Assembly (NCBI GenBank): GCA_963828825.1
Contig: CAWHGF010000009.1
Coordinates: forward strand, 1-64,000
Origin: Bog-473 sp963828825
GTDB lineage: Bacteria > Actinomycetota > Acidimicrobiia > Acidimicrobiales > RAAP-2
Direction of reading: 5' to 3'
DNA length: 64,000 bases
Made by a program: the position numbers and the translations under genes
Notes under the pieces: model-generated
Told to the model about the DNA's origin: nothing
Seen by the model: the letters and a program-made list of their open reading frames with translations, nothing else
Databases searched by the model: none
Shown here: one piece after another, positions 15,913 to 23,874 of the stretch
Numbering within the stretch: position 1 is the first letter of the stretch
How the letters are laid out: each line of letters begins with the position of its first letter

Positions 15913-17565
15913 CTACTTCTTCTTGACGGCCTTGTGGGCTGACGTCGTGGGCGTCGCCTGGGTCGCCTGACCGATGGTGCAGGGTGAGGGGTTCCACGGC
16001 TCGGGCTGCTTGTTGGTGTAAACGTCGGCAGGGATCGTCGTGGGGGTGGTCGTCGTGGTCGTCGTCGTTCCGGCACCGGTCGACGAACCGGTCACCGTCA
16101 ACTGGGAGCCGGCGATCAACAGCGAGACCGTCTGTCCGCTCAGGCTCGCGTCGGGCACCAGGGTGACCGGGCCGCCGAGCGCCGTCGCCAGCGTGTGCGC
16201 GGCCTCCGATCCGGATGGACCGTAGAGCACCTCCGACGGGCCGTCGGCGGCCAGTTGCGTCGAGGCGTTGCCGATACCGGTGACGTCGAAGCCCTGGTCC
16301 GTGAGTGCCGCCGCCGTGGTGTGCGCGATGCCGTTCACGTCCGACGCGTTCAGGACGTCGATGCCCACCAGGCTGTGGGCCTCGGTGGGAACCGTCGTGG
16401 TGGTGGTGCTGGTGGCCTTGCTCCCCTTGGCGGGAGTGGTCAGCGGTGCGGCCGCAGCTGTTCCGATCGCGTTGAACGAGTCGATGAGGTTCTGGGCGTA
16501 GGGCTGCGCCTCCTGGAGCACGTCGGCCCCGCCTGAGGTGACGTAGGACGTCGTCGGCAGCGTCTCGGTCACGAGGTGTGACGACTCCAGCCCCCGGAAG
16601 ACGTCGGCGATGTGCAGCAGGTCACCCTCACTCAGGGTGTCGTCGATGGTCAGGTTGCCCACGGCGGCGCCGATGAAGGCGTTGATGGTGAGCGGATTGG
16701 TGATGGACGCGTTCACCTTGGCCAGCACGGCGCGGAAGAAAGCGTCCTGGCGTTGGATCCGACTGAAATCCGAAAGGCCGTCGTACTCCCAGTTGCCGTT
16801 CGAGTTCATGTAGTAAAGGTGCCGGCTGCGCACCAGCTCCAGGGCCGTCGTCCCGTTCACGACCTGGCAGCCCGTGGTCGTCACGTCGAGGCCGCTGTAC
16901 TGGTCCTTGACCGGGGTCGGGAAGTCCATGGTGACGCCGCCCAACGCGTTCACCATTCCCGAGAACCCCGGGAAGTCGACCGATATGTAGTGATTGATCG
17001 GGATGCCGAGATCCCGCTCGATGGTCTGGACGAGGAGGTCGGGCCCAGAATCGTAGGCAGCATTGATGCGGTTCATGCCCGAGATCCCGCCGTCGTTGCC
17101 AGGGATGTCGACCCAGAGGTCACGCGGGATGGAGAGGATGGTCACCGTTTTGGCGGCGGGGTCGAAGCGGGCCACCATCGTCACGTCGCTGCGCTGTCCG
17201 CCCGCATCGGCTTCGTCGCCGAATGCGTTGACCTGGGTCGAGTTCGAGACGAACGACCGCGAGTCCGAGCCGACCAGGAGCAGATTGAACGGTTGGCCGG
17301 GCGGGGCGGCGGCGATCAGGTGTTTGGCGTGGATCTTCTTGATCTGGTCGAAGCGGTAGTTGGCGTACACGTAGAGGCCCCCCGCGCCGATGGCGGCGAC
17401 CAGCACGATGAAGGACAGGGCGTAGAGGGTCCGCCGCCGCCAGCGGTGCCGCCGCTTCCGTTCCTTCTTCCGCGACTTGCGGAGCTCGGCCTGCAGGTCG
17501 GCCCGGGATGTGGCGGACTCGTCGGCATCGGGCGGCCCGGGGGATGCGGGTTCGTCGGGGGTCAA
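15913..17565 (-). CDS. LytR-CpsA-Psr (LCP) family cell-wall ligase with LytR_C domain
   Basis: LCP enzymes transfer lipid-linked glycopolymers to peptidoglycan on the outer face of the membrane. The 550-residue protein has a charged cytoplasmic N-terminus and one membrane anchor (about residues 46-68). The LCP domain runs from about 90 to 310, with FNLLLVGSDSR, RSDVTMVARFDPAAKTVTILS, IPRDLWVDIPG and NRINAAY. A Thr-rich linker is followed by a LytR_C domain (GIDVLNASDVNGIAHTTAAAL) and a second Thr-rich stretch before a lysine-ended tail. The start is TTG, supported by a -10 hexamer 7 nt upstream. Confidence 0.9.
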   Translation of the reverse strand: MTPDEPASPGPPDADESATSRADLQAELRKSRKKERKRRHRWRRRTLYALSFIVLVAAIGAGGLYVYANYRFDQIKKIHAKHLIAAAPPGQPFNLLLVGSDSRSFVSNSTQVNAFGDEADAGGQRSDVTMVARFDPAAKTVTILSIPRDLWVDIPGNDGGISGMNRINAAYDSGPDLLVQTIERDLGIPINHYISVDFPGFSGMVNALGGVTMDFPTPVKDQYSGLDVTTTGCQVVNGTTALELVRSRHLYYMNSNGNWEYDGLSDFSRIQRQDAFFRAVLAKVNASITNPLTINAFIGAAVGNLTIDDTLSEGDLLHIADVFRGLESSHLVTETLPTTSYVTSGGADVLQEAQPYAQNLIDSFNAIGTAAAAPLTTPAKGSKATSTTTTTVPTEAHSLVGIDVLNASDVNGIAHTTAAALTDQGFDVTGIGNASTQLAADGPSEVLYGPSGSEAAHTLATALGGPVTLVPDASLSGQTVSLLIAGSQLTVTGSSTGAGTTTTTTTTPTTIPADVYTNKQPEPWNPSPCTIGQATQATPTTSAHKAVKKK

Positions 17566-17572
17566 GAATCAG

Positions 17573-17578
17573 AAAATA
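17573..17578 (-). promoter_or_regulatory. -10 element of the LCP gene
   Basis: TATTTT on the minus strand lies 7 nt before the TTG start at 17565, with no ribosome-binding site. Confidence 0.45.
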
Positions 17579-17596
17579 CCTGGCCGGACGGTCCGG

Positions 17597-17602
17597 TAGC
17601 CT
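17597..17602 (+). promoter_or_regulatory. -10 element of the acyl-CoA dehydrogenase gene
   Basis: TAGCCT lies 6 nt before GTG 17609. The two divergent -10 elements in this 43-bp gap are back to back, so each -35 region lies over or beyond the other promoter. Confidence 0.45.
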
Positions 17603-17608
17603 TCGCCG

Positions 17609-18784
17609 GTGCATTTTGAACTCCCCGACGAGCTCCTGGAGCTCCGAGATTCCGTGCGGCGTCTCGCCCAGGACAAGGTCAAGCCGCGCGCTCGGGCCAT
17701 CGACAAAGAGGGTGCCTACCCGACCGACATCTTCGAGGCATTCCGCGACGCCGGCCTGCTCGGGCTGTGCATCCCGGACCAGTACGGGGGCTCGGGTGCG
17801 GGCATCCTGGGGCTGGCGCTGGCTATTGAAGAGGTCGCCAAGTACTCCAACACGGCCGCGCTGATGCTGCTGTTGACCCGCCTGCCGACCGGGCCCGTGA
17901 TGATCGCCGGCACCGACGAGCAGAAGAAGCGATACCTGCCCGGCATCTGCGACGGGACGCTGCGGGCGGGCTTCGGGCTGTCGGAACCCCAGGCGGGCAG
18001 CGACGTCATGGGGATGCGAACCCGGGGGGTGCCCCACGAGGGCTCCGGCGGCGGCTGGGTGCTGAGCGGCACCAAGTGCTGGATGTCGGGGGTGCGCGAG
18101 GCCGACTGGTACACCGTCTTCGCCAAGACCAGCGACCCCACCAGCCGGGCCCACGACTCCGTCACCGCCTTCATCGTGGAGCGGGCCTGGGACGGGGTGG
18201 ACGTGGGCCGGACCGACCACAAGATGGGCGTGCGCGGGGTCGACACGGGTGAGCTCCTCCTCACGGAAGTCCACGTCCCGGCGGAGAACGTCATCGGTGA
18301 GGTGGGCGGTTTCCGGCTGGCCATGCTGGGCCTGAACGCCATGCGCCCGATCGTCGCGGCGCGGGGCATCGGGCTGGCCGAGGGCGCGCTCATGTACGCC
18401 ACCGACTACGTGCAGCAGCGGGCCGCCTTCGGCAAGACGATCGCGGACTTCCAGGGGATCCAGTGGGAGATCGCGAAGTGCGCCGTGGACATAGAGGCCG
18501 CCCGGCTGCTGACCTACCGAGCGGCCGTGCTCGCCGACGAGGGCAAGTTCACCAAGGAGTTCGTCCCGTACCTGTCCATGGCCAAGTACCACGCCACCGA
18601 GTTGGCCGTGCGGGCCTCGTCATTGGCTGTCCAACTGCTCGGGGCCGCCGGCTACATGGAGGACCACCCGACCGAGCAGTGGTACCGCGACGCCAAGCAA
18701 CTCACCATCGTCGAGGGCACGTCGCAGGTGCAGCTCGGCCTCATCGCCCGTGGCGTGCTCGACCGGGACCTGTGGTGGGACTGA
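17609..18784 (+). CDS. Acyl-CoA dehydrogenase
   Basis: This 391-residue FAD enzyme introduces the alpha-beta double bond in acyl-CoA. It has FGLSEPQAGSDVMGMRT and the segment GTKCWMSGVREADWYTVFAKT of the FAD and substrate site, QQRAAFGKTIADFQGIQW, and the C-terminal RDAKQLTIVEGTSQVQLGLI, where the Glu of VEGT is the usual catalytic base. It is complete and of normal length. It overlaps trpD by 13 nt, an unusual pairing. The substrate chain length cannot be read from the sequence. Confidence 0.93.
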   Translation: MHFELPDELLELRDSVRRLAQDKVKPRARAIDKEGAYPTDIFEAFRDAGLLGLCIPDQYGGSGAGILGLALAIEEVAKYSNTAALMLLLTRLPTGPVMIAGTDEQKKRYLPGICDGTLRAGFGLSEPQAGSDVMGMRTRGVPHEGSGGGWVLSGTKCWMSGVREADWYTVFAKTSDPTSRAHDSVTAFIVERAWDGVDVGRTDHKMGVRGVDTGELLLTEVHVPAENVIGEVGGFRLAMLGLNAMRPIVAARGIGLAEGALMYATDYVQQRAAFGKTIADFQGIQWEIAKCAVDIEAARLLTYRAAVLADEGKFTKEFVPYLSMAKYHATELAVRASSLAVQLLGAAGYMEDHPTEQWYRDAKQLTIVEGTSQVQLGLIARGVLDRDLWWD

Positions 18785-19839
18785 CCTGGCCGGAAGTCCT
18801 GGCCCGCCTGTCCCGGCGGGAGTCGCTCAGCGCGGCCGAGGCGGAGGAGACCCTGCAGATCGTCCTCGCCGGCGAGGCGACGCCGGCCCAGGCGGGAGCC
18901 TTTCTGGTTCTCCTGCACGCCAAGGGCGAGACGGCCGAGGAGGTGACGGGGTTGGCCCGGGCGATGGTCGACGCCGCCGTCCCCTGCCCACTGGGGGACC
19001 AGGACGCCGACCGGGCGGTGGATCTCGTCGGGACCGGGGGCGACCGGCTGGCGAGCTTCAACGTCACGACGCTGGCGGCGTTCATCACGGCGGGGTGCGG
19101 CGTGCCCGTCTGCAAGCACGGCAACCGCGCCGCGTCGTCGTCGGTCGGGACGGCGGACGTGCTCGAGGCGCTCGGCGTGGCGATCGAGCTCGGTCCCGAA
19201 GGCGTGGCCCGCTGCGTCTCCGAGTCCGGCATGGGGTTCTGCTTCGCCCAGCGCTTTCACCCGGCCATGCGCTTCGTCGGCCCGGTCCGCAAGGAGCTGG
19301 GCGTGCCGACCGTGTTCAACTTCCTCGGTCCGCTGACCAACCCCGCCCGGACCCGGCGCCAGCTGGTGGGCGTCAGTGACCCGGCCATGGGGCCGGTCAT
19401 GGCGGGCGTCTTCGGGGCGACGGGGAGTCGGCGCACACTGATTGTGCACGCCGATGACGGTCTCGACGAATTGAGTGTGACGTCGCCCTCGGACGTGCTG
19501 GAGGTGCGCGGCGACGGCGAGGGTGCCTTCGAGGTGACCGAGTGGCGGGTCGATCCCCAGGTGCTCGGCCTGGCCCCGGCGACCATGGCAGACCTGCGGG
19601 GCGGGAACGCCGCCTTCAACGCCGGGGTGATCCGCACCGTGCTCGAGGGGGAGCGGAGCGCCCGACGCGACATCGGGGTGCTCAACGCGGCGGCGGCGCT
19701 CGTGGCGGCCGAGCGGGTCGAAGACCTGGAGAGCGGGCTGGCACTGGCGGGCGAGTCGATCGACAGCGGCCGCGCGGTCGGTGTGCTCGACGCGCTGATC
19801 GCTACGTCGCAAGACGAGCTGCACCGGCCGTCGGGCTGA
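18772..19839 (+). CDS. trpD: Anthranilate phosphoribosyltransferase
   Basis: This enzyme joins anthranilate to PRPP in tryptophan synthesis. The 355-residue protein has the glycine-rich PRPP loop DLVGTGGDRLASFNVTT, KHGNRAASSSVGTADVLEALG, and RFVGPVRKELGVPTVFNFLG followed by PLTNPA. Start candidates are the adjacent GTG codons 18772 and 18775, both inside the end of the dehydrogenase gene; the ribosome-binding site is weak. No other trp gene is near, so this is a solitary copy. Its 3' end overlaps galK, on the opposite strand, by 38 nt. Confidence 0.93.
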   Translation: MVGLTWPEVLARLSRRESLSAAEAEETLQIVLAGEATPAQAGAFLVLLHAKGETAEEVTGLARAMVDAAVPCPLGDQDADRAVDLVGTGGDRLASFNVTTLAAFITAGCGVPVCKHGNRAASSSVGTADVLEALGVAIELGPEGVARCVSESGMGFCFAQRFHPAMRFVGPVRKELGVPTVFNFLGPLTNPARTRRQLVGVSDPAMGPVMAGVFGATGSRRTLIVHADDGLDELSVTSPSDVLEVRGDGEGAFEVTEWRVDPQVLGLAPATMADLRGGNAAFNAGVIRTVLEGERSARRDIGVLNAAAALVAAERVEDLESGLALAGESIDSGRAVGVLDALIATSQDELHRPSG

Positions 19840-20824
19840 CCCGCCAGGCGCGACGAGGGGCGTGGGCCTCTGGTTCGAGCGCGGGCGAGTCAGGCTCGCA
19901 CAACGCGATGACGCACCCGCCGAAGCCGCCGCCGCTCATCCGGGCCCCGAGGACCCCGGGCTGCCCGAGCAGGTGCTCGACAAGTTCGTCGACGGCGGGC
20001 ACCGAGACCTTGTAGTCGGCCGCCAGGCTGTGATGGCCCTCGGTCATGACGGCGCCCAGCCCGCCCAGATTGCCGCGGCCGAGCAACCGTTCGGCCTCGC
20101 CCACCCGGGCGCACTCGGTCACCACGTGACGGGCCCGCCGGCGCAGGACGGGATCGGTCAGTGCGCTCAGGTCGCCGAGCTCGCAGGCGCCGAGCGGCCG
20201 GCCCACGATGTGCGCAGCCCGTTCGCATTCGGCGCGGCGAGTGGCGTACGGGGTGCTGGTGAGGAGGCGGGGGGTCTCACTGTGGACGATCACGAAGGCC
20301 GCCTCCTCGGGGATGGCCACCTGCCGGGTCTCGAGGGTGCCGAAGTCGATGTGGAGTGCGTGCCCCGCGGTGGCGCCGGCGATGGCCAGGGGATCGAGCA
20401 GGCCGACCAGGGAGCCCGCGCTGCGCTCGGCCTCCTGGCAGTCGCGGGCCAGCGTCAGGAGATCGGGGTCGTGGTCCAGGGCGAGGAGCAGCGCCACCGA
20501 GAAGGCGGCGCTCGAAGAGAGGCCCGCACCGACCGGCAGGGTGCTCTTCACCCGGGCCATCCCGCCGCTCGGCGGAGGCTGGGCGCGGAGGAGTCCGGCT
20601 GCCAGGGCCGCCTCGGCGGGAACCGGGGCGGTATCGCCCAGCATGATCTCGATCGGGCGGCCGGGGAACTGGTCCGAGTCGATCCCGAAGAGGAAGCTGC
20701 CCGGTTTCGGGGTGAAGACGACCTCGGTGGCCAGATCGATGGCCATGGGGAGCGAGAGCCCTCCGTTGTAGTCGGTGTGGTCGCCGATGAGGGTCACTCG
20801 TCCGGGGGCGCGGGCGGCAGGCAC
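19802..20824 (-). CDS. galK: Galactokinase (GHMP family)
   Basis: This GHMP kinase phosphorylates galactose at C1 in the Leloir pathway. The 340-residue protein has APGRVTLIGDHTDYNGGLSL at the N-terminus (galactokinase signature; usually GEHTDYN, here GDHTDYN), the ATP motif LPVGAGLSSSAAFSVALLLA, and GARMSGGGFGGCVIAL at the C-terminus. It is slightly shorter than the E. coli enzyme. GTG 20824 is immediately preceded by GGAGG. No galT or galE lies beside it. Confidence 0.88.
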   Translation of the reverse strand: MPAARAPGRVTLIGDHTDYNGGLSLPMAIDLATEVVFTPKPGSFLFGIDSDQFPGRPIEIMLGDTAPVPAEAALAAGLLRAQPPPSGGMARVKSTLPVGAGLSSSAAFSVALLLALDHDPDLLTLARDCQEAERSAGSLVGLLDPLAIAGATAGHALHIDFGTLETRQVAIPEEAAFVIVHSETPRLLTSTPYATRRAECERAAHIVGRPLGACELGDLSALTDPVLRRRARHVVTECARVGEAERLLGRGNLGGLGAVMTEGHHSLAADYKVSVPAVDELVEHLLGQPGVLGARMSGGGFGGCVIALCEPDSPALEPEAHAPRRAWRVSPTAGAARLAT

Positions 20825-20853
20825 GCCTCCAGCTTGGCGCAGGACGGGCCGGC

Positions 20854-20883
20854 TTGACCGTCGTGGGCGGCACGGGTCACGAT
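20854..20883 (+). promoter_or_regulatory. Promoter of the racemase gene
   Basis: TTGACC (20854-20859) and CACGAT (20878-20883) are 18 nt apart, and CACGAT lies 6 nt before GTG 20890. This is the one leaderless site here with a good -35 hexamer, and it decides the start codon. Confidence 0.5.
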
Positions 20884-20889
20884 CCTGCG

Positions 20890-22062
20890 GTGGCCGACCG
20901 CAGTGGACCGCTGAGCGGGATCAAGATCATTGAGCTGGCGGGCATCGGGCCGGCGCCCTACACGTGCATGATGCTGGCCGACGCCGGGGCGCAGGTCCTG
21001 CGCCTGGAACGGGCGGCGCCGGGCGCGGTCGAGCGGGCGGCGGAGACGAGCGCCTCGGGGCCCTACTGGGACCTGTTGAACCGGTCACGCCCGTCGGTCG
21101 GCATCGATCTGAAGAACCCCGACGCGGTCGAGCTCGTGCTGGGCCTCGTCGAGGAGGCCGATGGGCTGATCGAGGGGTTCCGGCCCGGTGTGGCCGAGCG
21201 CCTCGGCGTCGGGCCCGAGACCTGCCTCGGGCGCAACCGGCGGTTGGTCTACGGACGGATGACGGGATGGGGCCAGGACGGGCCGATGGCGCCCATGGCC
21301 GGGCACGACATCGACTACATCGCCATCGGCGGCGCGCTGTGGCCGTTGGGCCGGGCCGATTCGGCGCCGGTGCCGCCGCTGAACCTCGTCGGCGACTTCG
21401 GCGGGGGCGGCATGCTTCTGGCCTTCGGCATGGTGGCGGCACTGCTCGAGGCCACCCGCTCGGGCGAGGGCCAGGTGGTCGACGCCGCCATGGTCGACGG
21501 CGCGGCGTCCCTCATGACGATGATCCACGCCTTCCACCTCTTCGGCATCTGGAACGAGGAGCGGGGCTCGAACATGCTCGACACGGGGGCGCCCTTCTAC
21601 GAGGTCTACGAGACGTCGGACGGGAGGTGGATGGCCGCCGGTGGCATTGAGGCGCAGTTCTACGCCGCCCTGCTCGACGGCCTCGGCCTGGCCGGTGACG
21701 AGACGTTGCCGCACCAGCAGTCGCGCGAGGACTGGCCGGCCATGAAGGAGCGCTTCGCGGCCGTCTTCAAGACGAAGACACGTGACGAATGGACCGCCAT
21801 CTTCGACGGGACGGACGCCTGCGTGGCGCCCGTGCTGTCACCCTGGGAGGCGCACGAGCACCCGCACAACGTCGCCCGCTCGACGTACATCGAAGTGGAC
21901 GGCGCGGTGCAGCCGGCGCCGGCGCCCCGGTTCTCGAAGACCCCGTCCGTCGTATCGAGGCCGCCCTCGCCCCCGGGCGCGGACACCGTCTCGGGGTTGG
22001 TGGAGTGGGGCGTGGACGAGGGCGTCGTCGCCAAGCTGCGCGAGTCGGGGGCGCTCAGCTAG
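20890..22062 (+). CDS. CaiB/BaiF CoA-transferase family, alpha-methylacyl-CoA racemase-like
   Basis: This 390-residue protein is of the family III CoA-transferase fold. It follows AMACR/MCR rather than formyl-CoA transferase: MAGHDIDYIAIGG carries the catalytic His, NLVGDFGGGGMLL the catalytic Asp, and GAPFYEVYETSDGRWMA the Glu/Tyr region. Such racemases epimerise the 2-methyl group of branched acyl-CoAs so that they can enter beta-oxidation (family knowledge), which fits the nearby acyl-CoA dehydrogenase. TTG 20854 and GTG 20863 are possible upstream starts, but they overlap the promoter. Confidence 0.87.
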   Translation: MADRSGPLSGIKIIELAGIGPAPYTCMMLADAGAQVLRLERAAPGAVERAAETSASGPYWDLLNRSRPSVGIDLKNPDAVELVLGLVEEADGLIEGFRPGVAERLGVGPETCLGRNRRLVYGRMTGWGQDGPMAPMAGHDIDYIAIGGALWPLGRADSAPVPPLNLVGDFGGGGMLLAFGMVAALLEATRSGEGQVVDAAMVDGAASLMTMIHAFHLFGIWNEERGSNMLDTGAPFYEVYETSDGRWMAAGGIEAQFYAALLDGLGLAGDETLPHQQSREDWPAMKERFAAVFKTKTRDEWTAIFDGTDACVAPVLSPWEAHEHPHNVARSTYIEVDGAVQPAPAPRFSKTPSVVSRPPSPPGADTVSGLVEWGVDEGVVAKLRESGALS

Positions 22063-22108
22063 CTGCAGGCGACGGGCGTTGCGGCCGCCGGGTCGGGACG
22101 CCGGGAGT

Positions 22109-22345
22109 TCAGATCTTCACGACGGGGCAGGTGATGGTGCGGGTGATGCCCTCGATCTGCTGCATGTCCCGCACGACCATACGACCGAGATCGTTCATGG
22201 ACGCTGCCTCGGCACGGGCGATCACGTCGTACGGTCCGGTGACGCCGTCGGCAACCAGCACGCCGTCAATGCCGCCCACCTGCTGTGCGACCTCGGCCGC
22301 CTTTCCCACGTCGGTCTGAATCAGGACGTACGCATGGACGGTCAC
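22109..22345 (-). CDS. Lrp/AsnC-type ligand-binding (RAM) domain protein
   Basis: This 78-residue stand-alone RAM domain begins VTVHAYVLIQTDVGKAAEVAQQV. It has the characteristic VTGPYDVIARAEAASMNDLGRMV and the final TCPVVKI. It lacks the helix-turn-helix half of Lrp regulators, so it probably binds a small ligand or partners with another protein. It is divergent from the MFS gene, with only 21 nt between start codons and no ribosome-binding site. Confidence 0.85.
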   Translation of the reverse strand: MTVHAYVLIQTDVGKAAEVAQQVGGIDGVLVADGVTGPYDVIARAEAASMNDLGRMVVRDMQQIEGITRTITCPVVKI

Positions 22346-22350
22346 GGCAC

Positions 22351-22360
22351 ACCGTACATT
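22351..22360. promoter_or_regulatory. Overlapping divergent -10 elements
   Basis: In ACCGTACATT, TACATT (22355-22360) precedes GTG 22367 by 6 nt on the plus strand. TACGGT (22356-22351) precedes GTG 22345 by 5 nt on the minus strand. The two hexamers share two bases, so both promoters cannot be occupied at once. Confidence 0.45.
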
Positions 22361-22366
22361 GGCCTG

Positions 22367-23737
22367 GTGGCGATGTCCCCCAAAATCGAGCAGTTCAAGG
22401 ACATGGCCAAGCAGGCCCAGAAGGACCTGTTCGACCAGAGCCATCCGATCGGGCGCCTCTCGCTGGTGCAGTGCGCGATGCTCGCCGGTGGCACCGTGGT
22501 GACCATCTCGCTGGCGGGTTCGCTCTTCTTCTCCATCTCCCCGACCGCCGCCGATCACAAGGTGCTCCTCTATCTGCTCTTTACGCTCGCGCCCTTCGCG
22601 ATCGTGTCGCCGCTGCTGGGCCCGCTCATCGACCGCAACCGCGGTGCCCGACGCCTCATGGTGGTGTCCTCCGCGATCGGACAGGCAGTGCTGTGCCCCC
22701 TCATGGCCACCCACATCCACAGCCTGCTGCTGTTCCCGCTCGCGTTTCTGGTGCTGGTGTGCCAGAAGCTCTACCTCGTGACCAAGGGCGCCCTGGTCCC
22801 CGAGATGGCCGAACTCACGGCACCCGACGAGCACGGTGAGCAGGCTGGCTACGCGCCTCTCAACGCCCGGCTGACGCTCCTCGGCACCCTGGCCGGCTTC
22901 GTCGTCTCCATTCCCGCGGTGATCCTCTACAAGTTGGGCGGCTCCCCGGCCGTGCTCATCTTGGCCACGATCGTGTTCGTGGGCGCGGCGATCGGGGGCG
23001 CCCGGCTGCCGGTCCTCTCGGGGCAGGCCGGCGACCGACTGTGGACCGACGAAGCCAACCGCGTACGCGAGTACGGCCAGCCCGGGCAGGCGCACGATCG
23101 TGAGCAGGACCTGATCCGGCTGCAGCCCATCGCGAACCCCGAGGTGATGCTCGGGCTGACCGCCATGTGCATCGTGCGCGGCCTCACCGGCTTCATGACC
23201 TTCATGCTGGCCTTCGGGCTGCGGCGCATGAAGGGTGTCGGGCTGTGGTGGTACGGGCTCGTGCTGGCCTCCAGCGGCGTCGGGGCCATCGTCGGGCTGG
23301 TCCTCGTGGGGCGGTTGCGCAAGCGCCTGAGCGAGCAGCAGTTGTTGCTGTGCTCCCTCTGGCTCATCGCCGTCACGGCCGCCGGATGCGCTGTCTGGGG
23401 CACTCTGTTGGCGCAGGTCGTGCTCGCCTTCATGGTCGGCCTGTGCGGGGCCGTGGCCCAGCCCTCCTTCGACGCCATGACGCAGCGCTACATCCCCCTG
23501 TCCGCGCAGGGGCGGGCCTTCGCGCGCTTCGGCATGCGCCAGCAGCTGGTCTGGGTGATCGGCTCGCTGATCCCGGTGGTCATCGCGTTCACGCTGCCCC
23601 AGGGCGACGCCACCATGGCGGTGTTGGCCGCGCTCGGCGGGCTGACCTACGTGTCAGGCAGGCGCGCCGCCCATGCGCCGCGGTTCGTGCGGCGCGACTA
23701 CCGCAATCTCGGGGAGATGGGCGAGGCGGGGGGCTGA
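22367..23737 (+). CDS. MFS-type membrane transport protein
   Basis: This protein of about 456 residues has an amphipathic N-terminus (IEQFKDMAKQAQKDLFDQ) and 10-12 hydrophobic segments, starting near residue 40 (VQCAMLAGGTVVTISLAGSL). PLLGPLIDRNRGARRLMVV resembles the MFS loop between segments 2 and 3. GLRRMKGVGLWWYGLVLASS opens the second half. The substrate is unknown. The start GTG 22367 is chosen from the -10 spacing; ATG 22373 is two codons inside. A cluster of hairpins follows the stop. Confidence 0.8.
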   Translation: MAMSPKIEQFKDMAKQAQKDLFDQSHPIGRLSLVQCAMLAGGTVVTISLAGSLFFSISPTAADHKVLLYLLFTLAPFAIVSPLLGPLIDRNRGARRLMVVSSAIGQAVLCPLMATHIHSLLLFPLAFLVLVCQKLYLVTKGALVPEMAELTAPDEHGEQAGYAPLNARLTLLGTLAGFVVSIPAVILYKLGGSPAVLILATIVFVGAAIGGARLPVLSGQAGDRLWTDEANRVREYGQPGQAHDREQDLIRLQPIANPEVMLGLTAMCIVRGLTGFMTFMLAFGLRRMKGVGLWWYGLVLASSGVGAIVGLVLVGRLRKRLSEQQLLLCSLWLIAVTAAGCAVWGTLLAQVVLAFMVGLCGAVAQPSFDAMTQRYIPLSAQGRAFARFGMRQQLVWVIGSLIPVVIAFTLPQGDATMAVLAALGGLTYVSGRRAAHAPRFVRRDYRNLGEMGEAGG

Positions 23738-23757
23738 CAGAGGAGCGGCCTGGCGAG

Positions 23758-23787
23758 GAGGGCGGGTGCAGGGAGGCGCCCGCCCTC
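23758..23787 (+). terminator. GC-rich hairpin 1, convergent terminator region
   Basis: GAGGGCGGGTGC pairs with GCGCCCGCCCTC (12 bp including one G-T pair) around a 6-nt loop. No U-tract follows. It lies 20 nt after the MFS stop. Confidence 0.5.
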
Positions 23788-23808
23788 GACACGGGCGAGG
23801 CCTTCTGG

Positions 23809-23834
23809 AACTCTCAACAGACTCGTTGAGAGTT
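23809..23834. terminator. Perfect hairpin 2 between convergent genes
   Basis: AACTCTCAAC and GTTGAGAGTT form a perfect 10-bp stem with a 6-nt loop. The stem is symmetric, so it could end transcription from both the MFS gene and pckG. Confidence 0.55.
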
Positions 23835-23837
23835 TGG

Positions 23838-23863
23838 GGGCGGGTGCGGGGATGCGCCCGCCC
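23838..23863. terminator. GC-rich hairpin 3, near-copy of hairpin 1
   Basis: GGGCGGGTGC pairs with GCGCCCGCCC around GGGGAT. The core is nearly identical to hairpin 1, so it is a direct repeat of an inverted repeat. It lies 12 nt beyond the pckG stop. Confidence 0.45.
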
Positions 23864-23874
23864 ATGTGTGGGAT

